The position numbers and the translations under genes were made by a program. A DNA stretch of 39,461 bases, taken from NCBI GenBank assembly GCA_007123455.1, contig SKKZ01000143.1, forward strand, positions 1-39,461, given 5' to 3'. This document shows positions 9,709 through 17,849 of the stretch, one piece after another (the stretch's first letter is position 1; the number at the start of each line of letters is the position of its first letter). The notes below the pieces were generated by a model. It was not told the origin of the DNA. It saw only the letters and a list, made by a program, of their open reading frames with translations, and did not search any database. This stretch comes from Coriobacteriia bacterium. Lineage in GTDB: Bacteria > Actinomycetota > Coriobacteriia > Anaerosomatales > SLCP01.

Positions 9709-9731
9709 GACGACGGTTTGTGACGTCGTCG
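9709..9731 (+). other. Inverted repeat overlapping the 6S RNA promoter
   Basis: GACGACG (9709-9715) and CGTCGTC (9724-9730) form a perfect 7-bp inverted repeat with an 8-base loop just after aspS. No T-run follows, so it is a poor intrinsic terminator. It covers the -35 region of the candidate 6S promoter and could be an operator, a weak aspS transcript end, or chance. Confidence 0.35.
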
Positions 9732-9746
9732 CGCACGCGCTACACT
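9718..9746 (+). promoter_or_regulatory. Candidate promoter for the 6S RNA
   Basis: TTGTGA (9718-9723) and TACACT (9741-9746) are separated by 17 bases, each matching the housekeeping sigma consensus at 4/6. The predicted transcription start falls near 9753, exactly at the 5' edge of the folded RNA. A second -10-like GATAAT sits at 9747-9752. Confidence 0.55.
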
Positions 9747-9752
9747 GATAAT

Positions 9753-9930
9753 GTACTTCGCCTTGCACGTGGCTTCGACGCACAACGGTTGAACCAACAC
9801 TTTTTGGACGGGAGCCTCATCATTCCTCGACGGAAAGGTATCCTCTCCGGAGGAAGCTTGAAGTCGACGGTGCGGGCACCCACCTGCCGAGGCAGGTTCA
9901 CCGGGTCGGAGACACGGCAAGGCGAGGTCG
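9753..9930 (+). ncRNA. ssrS: Candidate 6S RNA
   Basis: By hand, this stretch folds as a long rod about 178 bases long. The closing stem pairs 9756-9766 with 9917-9927 (11 bp, one G-U), then 9768-9771 with 9913-9916, then 9773-9779 with 9905-9911. A large central bubble follows, with a small hairpin on its 3' side (9883-9887 with 9892-9896). The terminal arm pairs 9810-9812 with 9879-9881, 9814-9821 with 9869-9877 (one bulge), 9827-9831 with 9863-9867, and ends in a UCCG-loop hairpin (9841-9854). This is the architecture of 6S RNA, which mimics an open promoter and binds RNA polymerase holoenzyme. Location next to rarA, as for Bacillus subtilis bsrA between aspS and rarA, supports it. Strand, promoter and size agree. 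Not confirmed by covariance. Confidence 0.75.
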
Positions 9931-9959
9931 CGTTCGGCGCCTGAGTGGAGGAAGAGAGC

Positions 9960-10547
9960 ATGCGCAGAACAGTCGCAGTACTCATCGTGGCACTACTCGC
10001 ACTCACCCTCGTTGCATGCGGCGGAGGCCCGGCCGACGACCCGGTGACGACTCCGGATATCGACGCCGCCGCACCACCTCCTCCTCCCGAGGAAGAAGCA
10101 CCTGACCTGTCACCCACCGAGGAGCAGGTCTACGAGCCGTTCCCGGTCGACCCCGAGATCGGTGTTCCTGATGCGATTCAGAGCCGTCTCGATTCGGGAC
10201 AGCCCATGATCATCGTGTTCGTCGATGACTCCCAGAAGACCACCGACGACCAGGAAGAGATCATCCGTGGCGTGACGGAAACGTATCGCGGACTTATCGA
10301 CGTGCTCTCGTTCAACCTGGGCGCGTACGTCAGCCAGGACTCGAAAGGTACGATCACCGTCAAGCCCGAGCTGACCGATGACGAGACCGCGAAACAGGTG
10401 ACCCGTCTCATAAGTCAAGACTATCTGGATGTTCGGTTCACTCCGTTTATCCTGATCGTCGACGACCAGGGCTACGTCACCTGGCGTCACCGTGGCATCT
10501 CCGACGACAAGACGCTCGAGCGCGAGGTGCTCCGGGTCACGGAGTAG
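9960..10547 (+). CDS. Thioredoxin-fold-like lipoprotein without CXXC
   Basis: A 195-residue probable lipoprotein. ATG 9960 follows GGAGGA (9947-9952) at 7-base spacing and begins with a short basic end, a hydrophobic stretch and the lipobox LVAC, so Cys20 would be lipidated after signal cleavage. A Pro/Glu/Asp-rich linker follows. The remainder (GQPMIIVFVDD ... FTPFILIVDDQGYVTWRHRG) has the strand pattern and cis-Pro-like TPF of thioredoxin-like proteins, but the expected CXXC is replaced by DDSQK, so classical disulfide exchange is not expected. Its function is unknown. It sits between the 6S RNA and rarA and probably uses the 6S transcript or its promoter. Confidence 0.8.
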   Translation: MRRTVAVLIVALLALTLVACGGGPADDPVTTPDIDAAAPPPPPEEEAPDLSPTEEQVYEPFPVDPEIGVPDAIQSRLDSGQPMIIVFVDDSQKTTDDQEEIIRGVTETYRGLIDVLSFNLGAYVSQDSKGTITVKPELTDDETAKQVTRLISQDYLDVRFTPFILIVDDQGYVTWRHRGISDDKTLEREVLRVTE

Positions 10548-10552
10548 CCGGG

Positions 10553-11893
10553 GTGGAATCCCTCTTTGACGAGCAGGCCGATCGGGCCCGGGAGCAGGGA
10601 GCTCCACTGGCGGTCAGGATGCGTCCCCGCTCGCTTGATGAGTTCATCGGACAGCAGCCTGCAGTCGGCCCCGGGACCCTGCTGCGTCGCTCTATCGAGC
10701 GCGATGACCTCTCGCCGTTCATCCTGTACGGGCCTCCCGGGACAGGGAAGACGAGCCTTGCACGCATCATCGCCGGTGCGACCCGTGCTCACTTCTCCGA
10801 ACTCTCCGCGGTGACATCCGGTGTGGCGGATATTCGCGCAGCCATCGAGGGTGCGCGCCGCAGGCTCGGTGAGACCGGTCAGCGAACGATTCTCTTTGTC
10901 GACGAGATCCACCGTTTCTCCAAGTCACAACAGGACGCGCTGTTGCATGCCGTCGAGGACAATCTCGTCGTCCTCGTGGGTGCGACAACCGAGAATCCTT
11001 TCTTCGAGGTCAACGCCCCGCTGATCAGTCGCTCACGAGTGGTCGAGCTCACACCGCTCACCGATGACGATATCCGCGAGATCGTGAGACGGGCGCTCGT
11101 CGACGAGCGGGGCTTCGCAAACTCCCTCTCGCTGGAACCCGATGCCGAGGACGCGCTCGTCACGCTTGCGGGAGGTGACGCGCGCGTCGCGCTCGCCACA
11201 CTGGAATTCGCCGCCGCCGGAACGGCAGGCGAGACAGAACCGGGGTCTCCGGTCCGTGTAGACCGGGCTTCTATCGCGGCCGCAGTACCGACCCGGACCA
11301 TCTCGTACGACAAGGACGGTGACGTGCACTACGACGTCATCTCGGCGTTCATCAAGTCGATGCGGGGCTCGGACCCTGACGCGGCGGTCTACTGGCTGGC
11401 CCGCATGGCCAACGGGGGAGAGGACCCGAAGTTCATCGCCCGCAGGATCCTGATCTTCGCGTCGGAGGATATCGGCAACGCGGACCCCCGCGCGCTTCTG
11501 GTTGCCCACGCTTCGGTCAAAGCTGCCGAGTTCGTCGGATGGCCCGAGTGCCGCATCAATCTCGCCCAGGCCGCTGTGTATATGGCGCTGGCACCCAAAT
11601 CGAACGCCGCGATCGTCGCCATCGACCGTGCGCTGGCCGAGGTGCGCGAGGGCCCGGCGCGCGCGGTGCCGAACCACCTTCGTGATCGAAGTTATGAGGG
11701 AGCCAAGCAGCTCGGCAGGGGAGAGGGATACCTCTACCCTCATGCTCGTCCCGGGGAAGCGGCAGGACAACGATATCTTCCTGACGGGCTTGAAAGGGGT
11801 GCATTCTGGCGACCGGGGCGTGTAGGCTGGGAGGCACGCATCTCGGCCGATAGTGCAGAAGATGTGGACGAACACCGCTCTCATGGCAGGTGA
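10553..11893 (+). CDS. rarA: Replication-associated recombination protein RarA/MgsA
   Basis: A 446-residue AAA+ ATPase of the RarA/MgsA/WRNIP1 family, which acts at stalled replication forks and is related to clamp-loader subunits. Walker A is GPPGTGKT (residues 60-67), Walker B is ILFVDEIHRF, and sensor 1 is LVGATTENPFFEVN. The C-terminal part carries the family's tetramerisation region, including KDGDVHYDVISAFIKSMRGSDPDAAVYWLARM. Start GTG 10553 lies five bases after the previous stop. The last 45 or so residues, after YLYPHARPG, are less conserved in type. The end overlaps the region upstream of the DUF948 gene. Confidence 0.93.
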   Translation: MESLFDEQADRAREQGAPLAVRMRPRSLDEFIGQQPAVGPGTLLRRSIERDDLSPFILYGPPGTGKTSLARIIAGATRAHFSELSAVTSGVADIRAAIEGARRRLGETGQRTILFVDEIHRFSKSQQDALLHAVEDNLVVLVGATTENPFFEVNAPLISRSRVVELTPLTDDDIREIVRRALVDERGFANSLSLEPDAEDALVTLAGGDARVALATLEFAAAGTAGETEPGSPVRVDRASIAAAVPTRTISYDKDGDVHYDVISAFIKSMRGSDPDAAVYWLARMANGGEDPKFIARRILIFASEDIGNADPRALLVAHASVKAAEFVGWPECRINLAQAAVYMALAPKSNAAIVAIDRALAEVREGPARAVPNHLRDRSYEGAKQLGRGEGYLYPHARPGEAAGQRYLPDGLERGAFWRPGRVGWEARISADSAEDVDEHRSHGR

Positions 11894-11949
11894 GCGCTGC
11901 TGCTCTGGTACACTTGACCGGTGCCGGACGGGCGGCTGAGAGGTGCGTT

Positions 11950-12336
11950 GTGGAGGGATTCCAGGTGCTCGTCGCAGCTCTTCTGGTTGCCGGGCTTGTC
12001 GTGTGCGGGGTCGCAGTGTACGCCCTGCTCGAGGCGGTACGCACACTCAAGTCGGCTCGTACGCTGGCAGACGAACTGGTTCGATCGCTGCCGCCACTGA
12101 TCGAGAAGGCCGACGTCACGGTTGACGCGCTGAACGTCGAGCTCTTGCGTGTGGATGCCATCATCGGCGATGTCGAGGAGCTGTCGATGAAGGTAGGTTA
12201 CACCGTGACGGCGGTGCAGGATGCGGTGAACGTGCCTGCGAACGCGGTCAACGTCGCAGGTGAGCGTATTCGCGAAGCATGGCATAAGGTCAAGCGGTCC
12301 CGGAAAGAAAGTGCCGGGCCGACAGGACAGGACTAA
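11950..12336 (+). CDS. DUF948 family membrane-anchored protein
   Basis: A 128-residue protein with one N-terminal transmembrane segment (about residues 4-26, FQVLVAALLVAGLVVCGVAV) and then an amphipathic helical region with heptad-like spacing (LKSARTLADELVRSLPPLIEKADVTVDALN). This matches the DUF948 family, often found between rarA and alaS in actinobacteria. Function is unknown. GTG 11950 has AGAGG (11939-11943) at good spacing; GTG 11890 is also in frame but would add 20 residues without a clear ribosome-binding site and overlap rarA. Confidence 0.8.
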   Translation: MEGFQVLVAALLVAGLVVCGVAVYALLEAVRTLKSARTLADELVRSLPPLIEKADVTVDALNVELLRVDAIIGDVEELSMKVGYTVTAVQDAVNVPANAVNVAGERIREAWHKVKRSRKESAGPTGQD

Positions 12337-12354
12337 GACCCGACCGGAGGAACG

Positions 12355-12759
12355 ATGTTGGCAGACCGAATCTCACTGACCGTCCCCACGCGCGCCGAGT
12401 ACGCGAAGACCGTGCGCATGACGGCGTCTGCGCTCGTCAGCCGCATGGGGGCGACCTACGACGACCTGGACGATGTGAGGGTCGCTGCAGAAGAGCTGTT
12501 CGTCTATGCGTGTGATCATGCAGGCGAAGATGATGAAGTCGCCATTGAATTCCTGCTCGAAGAGGAAGCCGTCCACATGACGGTTCGCCTGCCGAAGGGC
12601 GAGCGGGCGACCGATGAGGATGCCGAGCGCAGGGCGGCGTATGCGACGTTCATCCTTCAGTCGGTGTGCGATCACTACGAGCTCACCTCAGATCTTGAAG
12701 GCCAGTATCTCAAGGTGATGAAGGTTCTCGCAGCGGAGCCGGACGATGCCGATAGCTAG
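12355..12759 (+). CDS. RsbW-like anti-sigma factor with degenerate ATP site
   Basis: A 134-residue protein with the size and N-terminal layout of the RsbW/SpoIIAB GHKL family: TVPTRAEYAKTVRMTASALVSRMG followed by DDVRVAAEELFVYACDHA. In SpoIIAB the last segment is the N-box (EAVTNAIIHG). Here the metal-binding Asn position is Tyr51, and no DxGxG (G1) or GxGL (G2) box is visible further on. It therefore probably cannot bind ATP as a kinase, though it may still bind a sigma factor. It overlaps the downstream sigma gene by 14 bases, the usual arrangement for a sigma/anti-sigma pair. No STAS-domain anti-anti-sigma gene occurs in the window. Confidence 0.75.
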   Translation: MLADRISLTVPTRAEYAKTVRMTASALVSRMGATYDDLDDVRVAAEELFVYACDHAGEDDEVAIEFLLEEEAVHMTVRLPKGERATDEDAERRAAYATFILQSVCDHYELTSDLEGQYLKVMKVLAAEPDDADS

Positions 12760-13534
12760 GAATAACGCCGGCAGGCAGTCCCGCAAGCTCACCTGGGACA
12801 AGCAGCTCACCCGCGAACTCTTCCGCAGGTATCGTCTCGAAGGTGATGAGGCGGCTCGCGATGAGCTCATCACGATGTATCTCAACCTCGTGAAGTATCT
12901 TGCGAGCCGCTTTCGCAACCGCGGGGAGCCTATCGATGACCTCATCCAGGTCGGTACCATCGGCCTCATCAAGGCGATAGATCGGTTCGACATCGACCGT
13001 CAGGTCGAGTTCACCACCTATGCGACACCTACCATCGTAGGAGAGCTCAAGCGCTACTTCCGCGACAAGGGGTGGGCTATCAAGGTGCCACGGCGTCTGC
13101 AGGAGCTGTCGTTCCGTGTGAATCAGGCAATGGACACACTGACTCAGAAGCTCCAGCGCTCCCCGTCCATCGCCGAGATCGCCGAACACATCGGAGTCAC
13201 TACCGAAGAAGTGCTCGAGGCCATGGAAACGAGCGAGGCGTACAACTTCGTCTCGTTGGAGAGCGACCGGGGTGGTGATGGCTCTGACACGTTCAGCATC
13301 CTCGAGTACATCGGCCAAGACGACCAGTTGATGGCCGTGGTCGACGACCGCACGACGCTCGCTGCCGCGCTCAAGTTCCTGACTCCGCAGGAGCAGCGCG
13401 TCCTCTACTTGCGCTTCTTCGAAGGTCTCACGCAGACGGAGATCGCACGGCAACTCGACATATCCCAGATGCAGGTCTCGCGATTGCTCCGCAAGACGCT
13501 CAAAGTGTTGCGCGAGAACATCGTAAGGGAGTGA
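12746..13534 (+). CDS. RNA polymerase sigma factor, SigB/SigF family
   Basis: A 262-residue group 3 sigma-70 factor. Region 2 is clear (LVKYLASRFRNRGEPIDDLIQVGTIGL split around residues 48-74, then AIDRFD and FTTYATPTIVGELKRYFRD). Region 3 includes WAIKVPRRLQEL, and region 4 has the helix-turn-helix TQTEIARQLDISQMQVSRLL. There is no region 1.1. The closest known types are SigB (general stress) and SigF/SigG (sporulation) of Gram-positive bacteria. Translation is probably coupled to the overlapping upstream RsbW-like gene. The target regulon is unknown; its name (B or F) cannot be settled from sequence alone. Confidence 0.9.
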   Translation: MPIARNNAGRQSRKLTWDKQLTRELFRRYRLEGDEAARDELITMYLNLVKYLASRFRNRGEPIDDLIQVGTIGLIKAIDRFDIDRQVEFTTYATPTIVGELKRYFRDKGWAIKVPRRLQELSFRVNQAMDTLTQKLQRSPSIAEIAEHIGVTTEEVLEAMETSEAYNFVSLESDRGGDGSDTFSILEYIGQDDQLMAVVDDRTTLAAALKFLTPQEQRVLYLRFFEGLTQTEIARQLDISQMQVSRLLRKTLKVLRENIVRE

Positions 13535-13539
13535 GACCG

Positions 13540-14772
13540 GTGTCGGAGCGCCTGACCGAGGACCGCATCGAGAGCTGGCGCAGGCTTGCCACCATCAGCT
13601 GGGCGCTCGTGGGGCTCGGGCTCCTCATCATCGCCGGTTTCTGGATACTGGCGCGTGTCTGGGGCGCATTGATGCCGTTCGTGATCTCTCTCATCGTAGT
13701 GTTTGTGCTGCGTCGGCCGGTTAACCGCTTCGAGAAACTCGGTCTGTCCCGTTCTCTATCGGTGGTCCTGTGCTATCTGATCACCGCTGTGGCGCTGGCC
13801 GTGTTCGGGTTGTTTGTCATACCTCCCGTAGTGCGAGAGTTCCGCGACTTCGCCAACGACTTCCCGCGTCACTACGACGCCGCACTCGGCTTGTGGGACC
13901 AGATCGAGAGCGAGTATCTTGCAATCGAGTTCCCCGACTGGGTGCGTGAGGCAGCCGAGGCTGCACGGCAGAACATCATGTCGGGGTTGACCGCCGCATC
14001 ACGCAATATCGCCCAGGCTGTGCTTAACGTAGGCGGTCAGATCGTCGGCTTCTTCCTGAGCCTGTTCCTCGCTTTCGCGCTTGCGTTCTTCGTCCTTCGT
14101 GACCTGCCGACGCTGAAGTCCGAGATTCTCGCGCTGCCGGGTCCCGCACGGCGGGAAGAGTCCTTTAAGCTTGCTGCCGACGTGACCGATGTTCTTGAAG
14201 GCTTCATCCGCGGTCAGAGCTTCATCGCGCTCATCGTTGGCGTGATGACCGCACTTGGCCTGTGGTTGCTCGGAGTGCCGTACGCACTTGTCATCGGACT
14301 TATCGCGGGTGTCACCAACCTCATCCCGTATCTCGGCCCGGTGGTAGGTGGTGCGGTCGCCGCTATCTCCGCGGCGTTCGTGAGTCCGATCCTCGTCGTC
14401 TGGACCATCCTGTACATCATCCTGATACAGCAGGTGGAGTCCTTGTTCCTCCAGCCCCGCATCATGTCCGGACAGGTTCACCTGCATCCCGTGCTCGTGA
14501 TACTCTCGTTGCTCGTCGGCGCGACGCTGTTCGGGCTGATCGGGATGCTCTTCGCGGTTCCGGTGGCCGGTGTGGTCAAGGTCATGTTCGTGCACTACTA
14601 CGAGAAGTGGACCGCGTCGACTATCGCTGCCGAGAACGGTGCGTTGTTCCGCAAGCCGAGGCGTCGCGGATCGCGAAAGGACGATGAGTGTCCTCCTCCG
14701 CGCACCGACGGCGCAGAAGCCCCCGGAGACGTTTCGGGGAGCGGGCCGGCGAAGGAAGACGGAACACCATAA
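13540..14772 (+). CDS. AI-2E family (PF01594) membrane transporter
   Basis: A 410-residue polytopic membrane protein with about seven to eight hydrophobic segments. The C-terminal half has the family signature: FIRGQSFIALIVGVMTALGLWLLGVPYALVIGLIAG split over several helices, NLIPYLGPVVGG, and the conserved LFLQPRIMSGQVHLHPVLV. Members are proposed to export AI-2 or other small molecules, or to act as sodium/proton antiporters; the substrate here is unknown. The tail after residue 370 is polar and charged. GTG 13540 has AAGGGAG (13525-13531) at 8-base spacing; GTG 13531 is an alternative overlapping the sigma stop. It directly precedes alaS. Confidence 0.88.
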   Translation: MSERLTEDRIESWRRLATISWALVGLGLLIIAGFWILARVWGALMPFVISLIVVFVLRRPVNRFEKLGLSRSLSVVLCYLITAVALAVFGLFVIPPVVREFRDFANDFPRHYDAALGLWDQIESEYLAIEFPDWVREAAEAARQNIMSGLTAASRNIAQAVLNVGGQIVGFFLSLFLAFALAFFVLRDLPTLKSEILALPGPARREESFKLAADVTDVLEGFIRGQSFIALIVGVMTALGLWLLGVPYALVIGLIAGVTNLIPYLGPVVGGAVAAISAAFVSPILVVWTILYIILIQQVESLFLQPRIMSGQVHLHPVLVILSLLVGATLFGLIGMLFAVPVAGVVKVMFVHYYEKWTASTIAAENGALFRKPRRRGSRKDDECPPPRTDGAEAPGDVSGSGPAKEDGTP

Positions 14773-14782
14773 GGAGATCCGC

Positions 14783-17416
14783 GTGAACTCAGCCGAGATC
14801 AGGGAGAGTTTTCTCTCGTACTTCGAGACGAAAGGCTCACGGAGAGTGTCGAGCTCCTCGCTCGTGCCCGACGACCCGTCCCTCCTGCTCACCTCCGCGG
14901 GGATGGTGCAGTTCAAGCCGGTCTTTCTCGGCGTCAAAGACCTCGGCTTCATGCGTGCCACGACGTGCCAGAAGTGCGTGCGCACCACCGATATCGACAT
15001 CATCGGCACCACCAACCGCCATCACAGCTTCTTCGAGATGCTCGGCAACTTTAGCTTCGGCGACTATTTCAAGAGCGAAGCGTGCGCGTGGGCACAGGAG
15101 TACTCGGTCGAGATGCTCGGGCTCGACCCCGACCGGCTGTGGTACTCGATCTACGAGGACGACGATGAGGCCGAGCGTATCTGGGCCGAGGAGGTCGGCG
15201 TCCCGCGCGAGCGCATCGTGCGAATGGGCGCGAAGGACAACTTCTGGTCGGCTGGACCGACCGGTCCGTGCGGGCCGTGCTCGGAGCTCTATTACGACCA
15301 GGGCGAGAGCGTGGGCTGCGGTCTCGACTCGTGTGCGCCCGGATGTGAATGCGACCGTTTCCTCGAGTACTGGAACCTCGTCTTCATGCAGTTCGACCGT
15401 GCCGAGGACGGTACGCTCACCCCGCTGCCCAACCAGAGTATCGATACCGGCATGGGCCTCGAGCGCGTTGCCGCGATACTCCAGGGAGTGAGATCGAACT
15501 TCGAGACCGACATCCTGCGCTCGATCATGGCGCGGGCCGAGGAGCTTACGGGTGTTGCATACGGGTCTTCGGAGAAGATCGACACCTCGCTCAGGATCGT
15601 CACCGATCATACGCGGGCCGTCACGTTCCTCGTCGCCGACGGGGTTCTTCCCTCCAACGAAGGTCGGGGCTACGTTTTGCGGCGCATTCTGCGCCGTGCC
15701 GTACGCCACGGGCGCCTGCTCGGCAGGACCGAGCCGTTCATGGCCGAGATGGTGGATCGCGTCGTCGAACTCATGGGCGCGGCCTATCCTGAGATCGCCG
15801 AACACCACGACCTCGTGCGGCGGATCGCCGACTCCGAGGAGCAGCGGTTCAGCACGACCCTGCGTCAAGGGCTCGCCTTTCTCGACGAGGAGATCTCGAG
15901 GCTCAAGGAGGCCGGCTCGCCCGTTCTCGACGGGCGCACGGCCTTCGCGTTGCACGATACCTTCGGGTTCCCCCTGGAGCTGACGGCTGAGATTGTCGCC
16001 GAGGCGGGTCTCGACGTGGAACTGGACGTATTCGAGGCCGAGATGGCAGCCCAACGGGAGCGCGCCCGCGCCGCCGTCAAGGACGAGTCGTGGACATCGT
16101 TCGCGAACGCCTTCAACGAGATCGCCACGCGAGCGGGGCAGACCGACTTCGTCGGTTACGAGCGTGACGACGCGACCGCAACGGTCATCGGACTGGTGAC
16201 CGGGGGGGCATCGGTTGAAGAGATCGCCGCCGGGACCGCCGCGGAGGTCGTGCTCGATCGCACTCCGTTCTATGCCGAGCAGGGGGGGCAAGTCGGCGAC
16301 CAGGGAGTCCTATCCAGCGAGCGTGGCGACGTTTTCGAGGTCACGGACACCACCCTTCCCGTGTCAGGTGTGATCTCGCACCGGGGCACCCTCACCTCGG
16401 GCACCCTGCGGCTTGGCGATACCGTGTCGGCGGATATCGACGTCATGCGTCGCGAGCGTATCCGTCGCAATCACACCGCTACCCACCTGCTGCACTGGGC
16501 ACTCAGGTTGGTGCTCGGCGATCACGTGCGCCAGTCCGGCTCGCACGTGGCCCCGGACAGGCTCCGCTTCGACTTCACGCATTTCGAGGCCCCGGGTGCA
16601 GACCAGCTCGACAAGATCGAGCGGATGGTCAACGCCAAGATCATGGAGAACCATCCGGTCCGCAGCTACGAGACTTCGCTCACGTCTGCGAAGGAGGCCG
16701 GAGTCACCGCACTGTTCGGTGAGAAGTACGGCGAATTCGTGCGCGTGCTCGAGACCGGCAACTTCAGCAAGGAGTTGTGCGGGGGGACTCACGTCGCCAG
16801 AACCACGGAGATCGGCCTCGTGAAGATTGCGTCGGAGGGTAGCGTCGGTGCCAACCTGCGGCGCATCGAGGCGGTCACCTCATTCGATGCGCTCGAGTAC
16901 GTCGAGCGCGAAGAAGCCGAACTCGCCGAGGCCGCTGCTGTGTTGAAGGTACAACGGTTCGATGTCTCCGAGCGTGTCGGCACTCTCGTCAAGCGCGTCA
17001 AGGAGCTCGAGTCGGCCAAGGAGCGCGTGAAGGAGAACCTTTCAGCGCAGAGCATCGATGCACTGCTGGCCGAAGCGTTCGATGTCGGCTATCAGTTGGT
17101 GATAACGCGCGTGCCTGACACGGATGCCGGGGGCTTGCGTGGCATCGCCGACGTCATGCGTGCGCGCATGGGCGGAGGAGCTGTGGTACTCGCGACGGTC
17201 GCCCCTGACGGCGGAGCGCCACTACTGCTTGCCGCCGGCTCCGATGACGCCGTCGCTGCCGGGTTCGACGCAGGTGCGGTCATCAAGGCGGTCGCGCCCC
17301 ACGTCAAAGGCGGGGGAGGCGGCAAGCCCGCGATGGCACAGGCCGGCGGGAAAGATGCCTCAGGTGTCGACGCAGCCCTGGCGGCCGCCCGCGACATGCT
17401 CGGCACACCGGAGTAG
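14783..17416 (+). CDS. alaS: Alanyl-tRNA synthetase
   Basis: An 877-residue class II synthetase of normal length for AlaRS. The aminoacylation core begins with IRESFLSYFETKGSRRV and includes LLTSAGMVQFKPVFLG and NRHHSFFEMLGNFSFGDYF. The editing domain has its zinc-binding set: HTATH (His564, His568) and CGGTH (Cys666, His670). A coiled-coil and a C-terminal glycine-rich C-Ala domain (GGGGKPAMAQAGG) complete it. GTG 14783 follows AAGGAG (14771-14776) at 6-base spacing; the upstream open frame is chance. It lies two bases before ruvX. Confidence 0.95.
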   Translation: MNSAEIRESFLSYFETKGSRRVSSSSLVPDDPSLLLTSAGMVQFKPVFLGVKDLGFMRATTCQKCVRTTDIDIIGTTNRHHSFFEMLGNFSFGDYFKSEACAWAQEYSVEMLGLDPDRLWYSIYEDDDEAERIWAEEVGVPRERIVRMGAKDNFWSAGPTGPCGPCSELYYDQGESVGCGLDSCAPGCECDRFLEYWNLVFMQFDRAEDGTLTPLPNQSIDTGMGLERVAAILQGVRSNFETDILRSIMARAEELTGVAYGSSEKIDTSLRIVTDHTRAVTFLVADGVLPSNEGRGYVLRRILRRAVRHGRLLGRTEPFMAEMVDRVVELMGAAYPEIAEHHDLVRRIADSEEQRFSTTLRQGLAFLDEEISRLKEAGSPVLDGRTAFALHDTFGFPLELTAEIVAEAGLDVELDVFEAEMAAQRERARAAVKDESWTSFANAFNEIATRAGQTDFVGYERDDATATVIGLVTGGASVEEIAAGTAAEVVLDRTPFYAEQGGQVGDQGVLSSERGDVFEVTDTTLPVSGVISHRGTLTSGTLRLGDTVSADIDVMRRERIRRNHTATHLLHWALRLVLGDHVRQSGSHVAPDRLRFDFTHFEAPGADQLDKIERMVNAKIMENHPVRSYETSLTSAKEAGVTALFGEKYGEFVRVLETGNFSKELCGGTHVARTTEIGLVKIASEGSVGANLRRIEAVTSFDALEYVEREEAELAEAAAVLKVQRFDVSERVGTLVKRVKELESAKERVKENLSAQSIDALLAEAFDVGYQLVITRVPDTDAGGLRGIADVMRARMGGGAVVLATVAPDGGAPLLLAAGSDDAVAAGFDAGAVIKAVAPHVKGGGGGKPAMAQAGGKDASGVDAALAAARDMLGTPE

Positions 17417-17418
17417 TC

Positions 17419-17835
17419 ATGAGGGTGCTCGCTCTCGACATCGGGGAGCGACGGGTGGGCGTCGCGATCTCGGACCCCGGGGCTACGATAGCCTCTCCGC
17501 TCGACGTCCTCGATGCAACGGGCCGACTTGCCGAGCAGGTCGCGGCTCTCGTGGTCGATCGGGAGGTGGAACTCGTCGTGGTGGGGCTTCCTCTGACGCT
17601 GCGTGGCGAAGAGGGGCCGCAGGCTGCACGGGTGCGTGCAGCAGCCGAACGAATCGCGGAGCGTATCTCCGTGCCTATCGTCTATCATGATGAGCGACTG
17701 TCCAGTGCGGAAGCGAATCGGTCGATGAAGGGTTCGTCATCCGTGCGCAAGCGGCGCGGCAGTGTCGACAAGGTCGCTGCCGCCATCTTCCTGCAGTCGT
17801 TCCTGGACGGCGGCGGGGCACGTTCATCCGAGTGA
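17419..17835 (+). CDS. ruvX: RuvX/YqgF family Holliday-junction resolvase-like nuclease
   Basis: A 138-residue RNase H-fold protein. The acidic active-site positions are visible: ALDIGERRVGVA near the N-terminus, VVGLPLTLRG in the middle, YHDERLSS, and the terminal DKVAAAIFLQSFL. The family is essential in many bacteria and linked to pre-16S rRNA 5'-end processing as well as junction resolution. Starts two bases after alaS and overlaps the possible earlier GTG of mltG; the alaS-ruvX-mltG order is conserved in Gram-positive bacteria. Confidence 0.92.
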   Translation: MRVLALDIGERRVGVAISDPGATIASPLDVLDATGRLAEQVAALVVDREVELVVVGLPLTLRGEEGPQAARVRAAAERIAERISVPIVYHDERLSSAEANRSMKGSSSVRKRRGSVDKVAAAIFLQSFLDGGGARSSE

Positions 17836-17849
17836 CGGCTGGAGGGCTG

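Noticed and set aside
9624..9944. Possible small ORF downstream of and overlapping aspS
   Set aside because: It overlaps aspS in another frame and runs through the 6S RNA; no ribosome-binding site or family resemblance.
14837..16291. Long open frame on the minus strand opposite alaS
   Set aside because: Antisense shadow of a conserved gene in high-GC DNA; the alaS frame explains the sequence fully.
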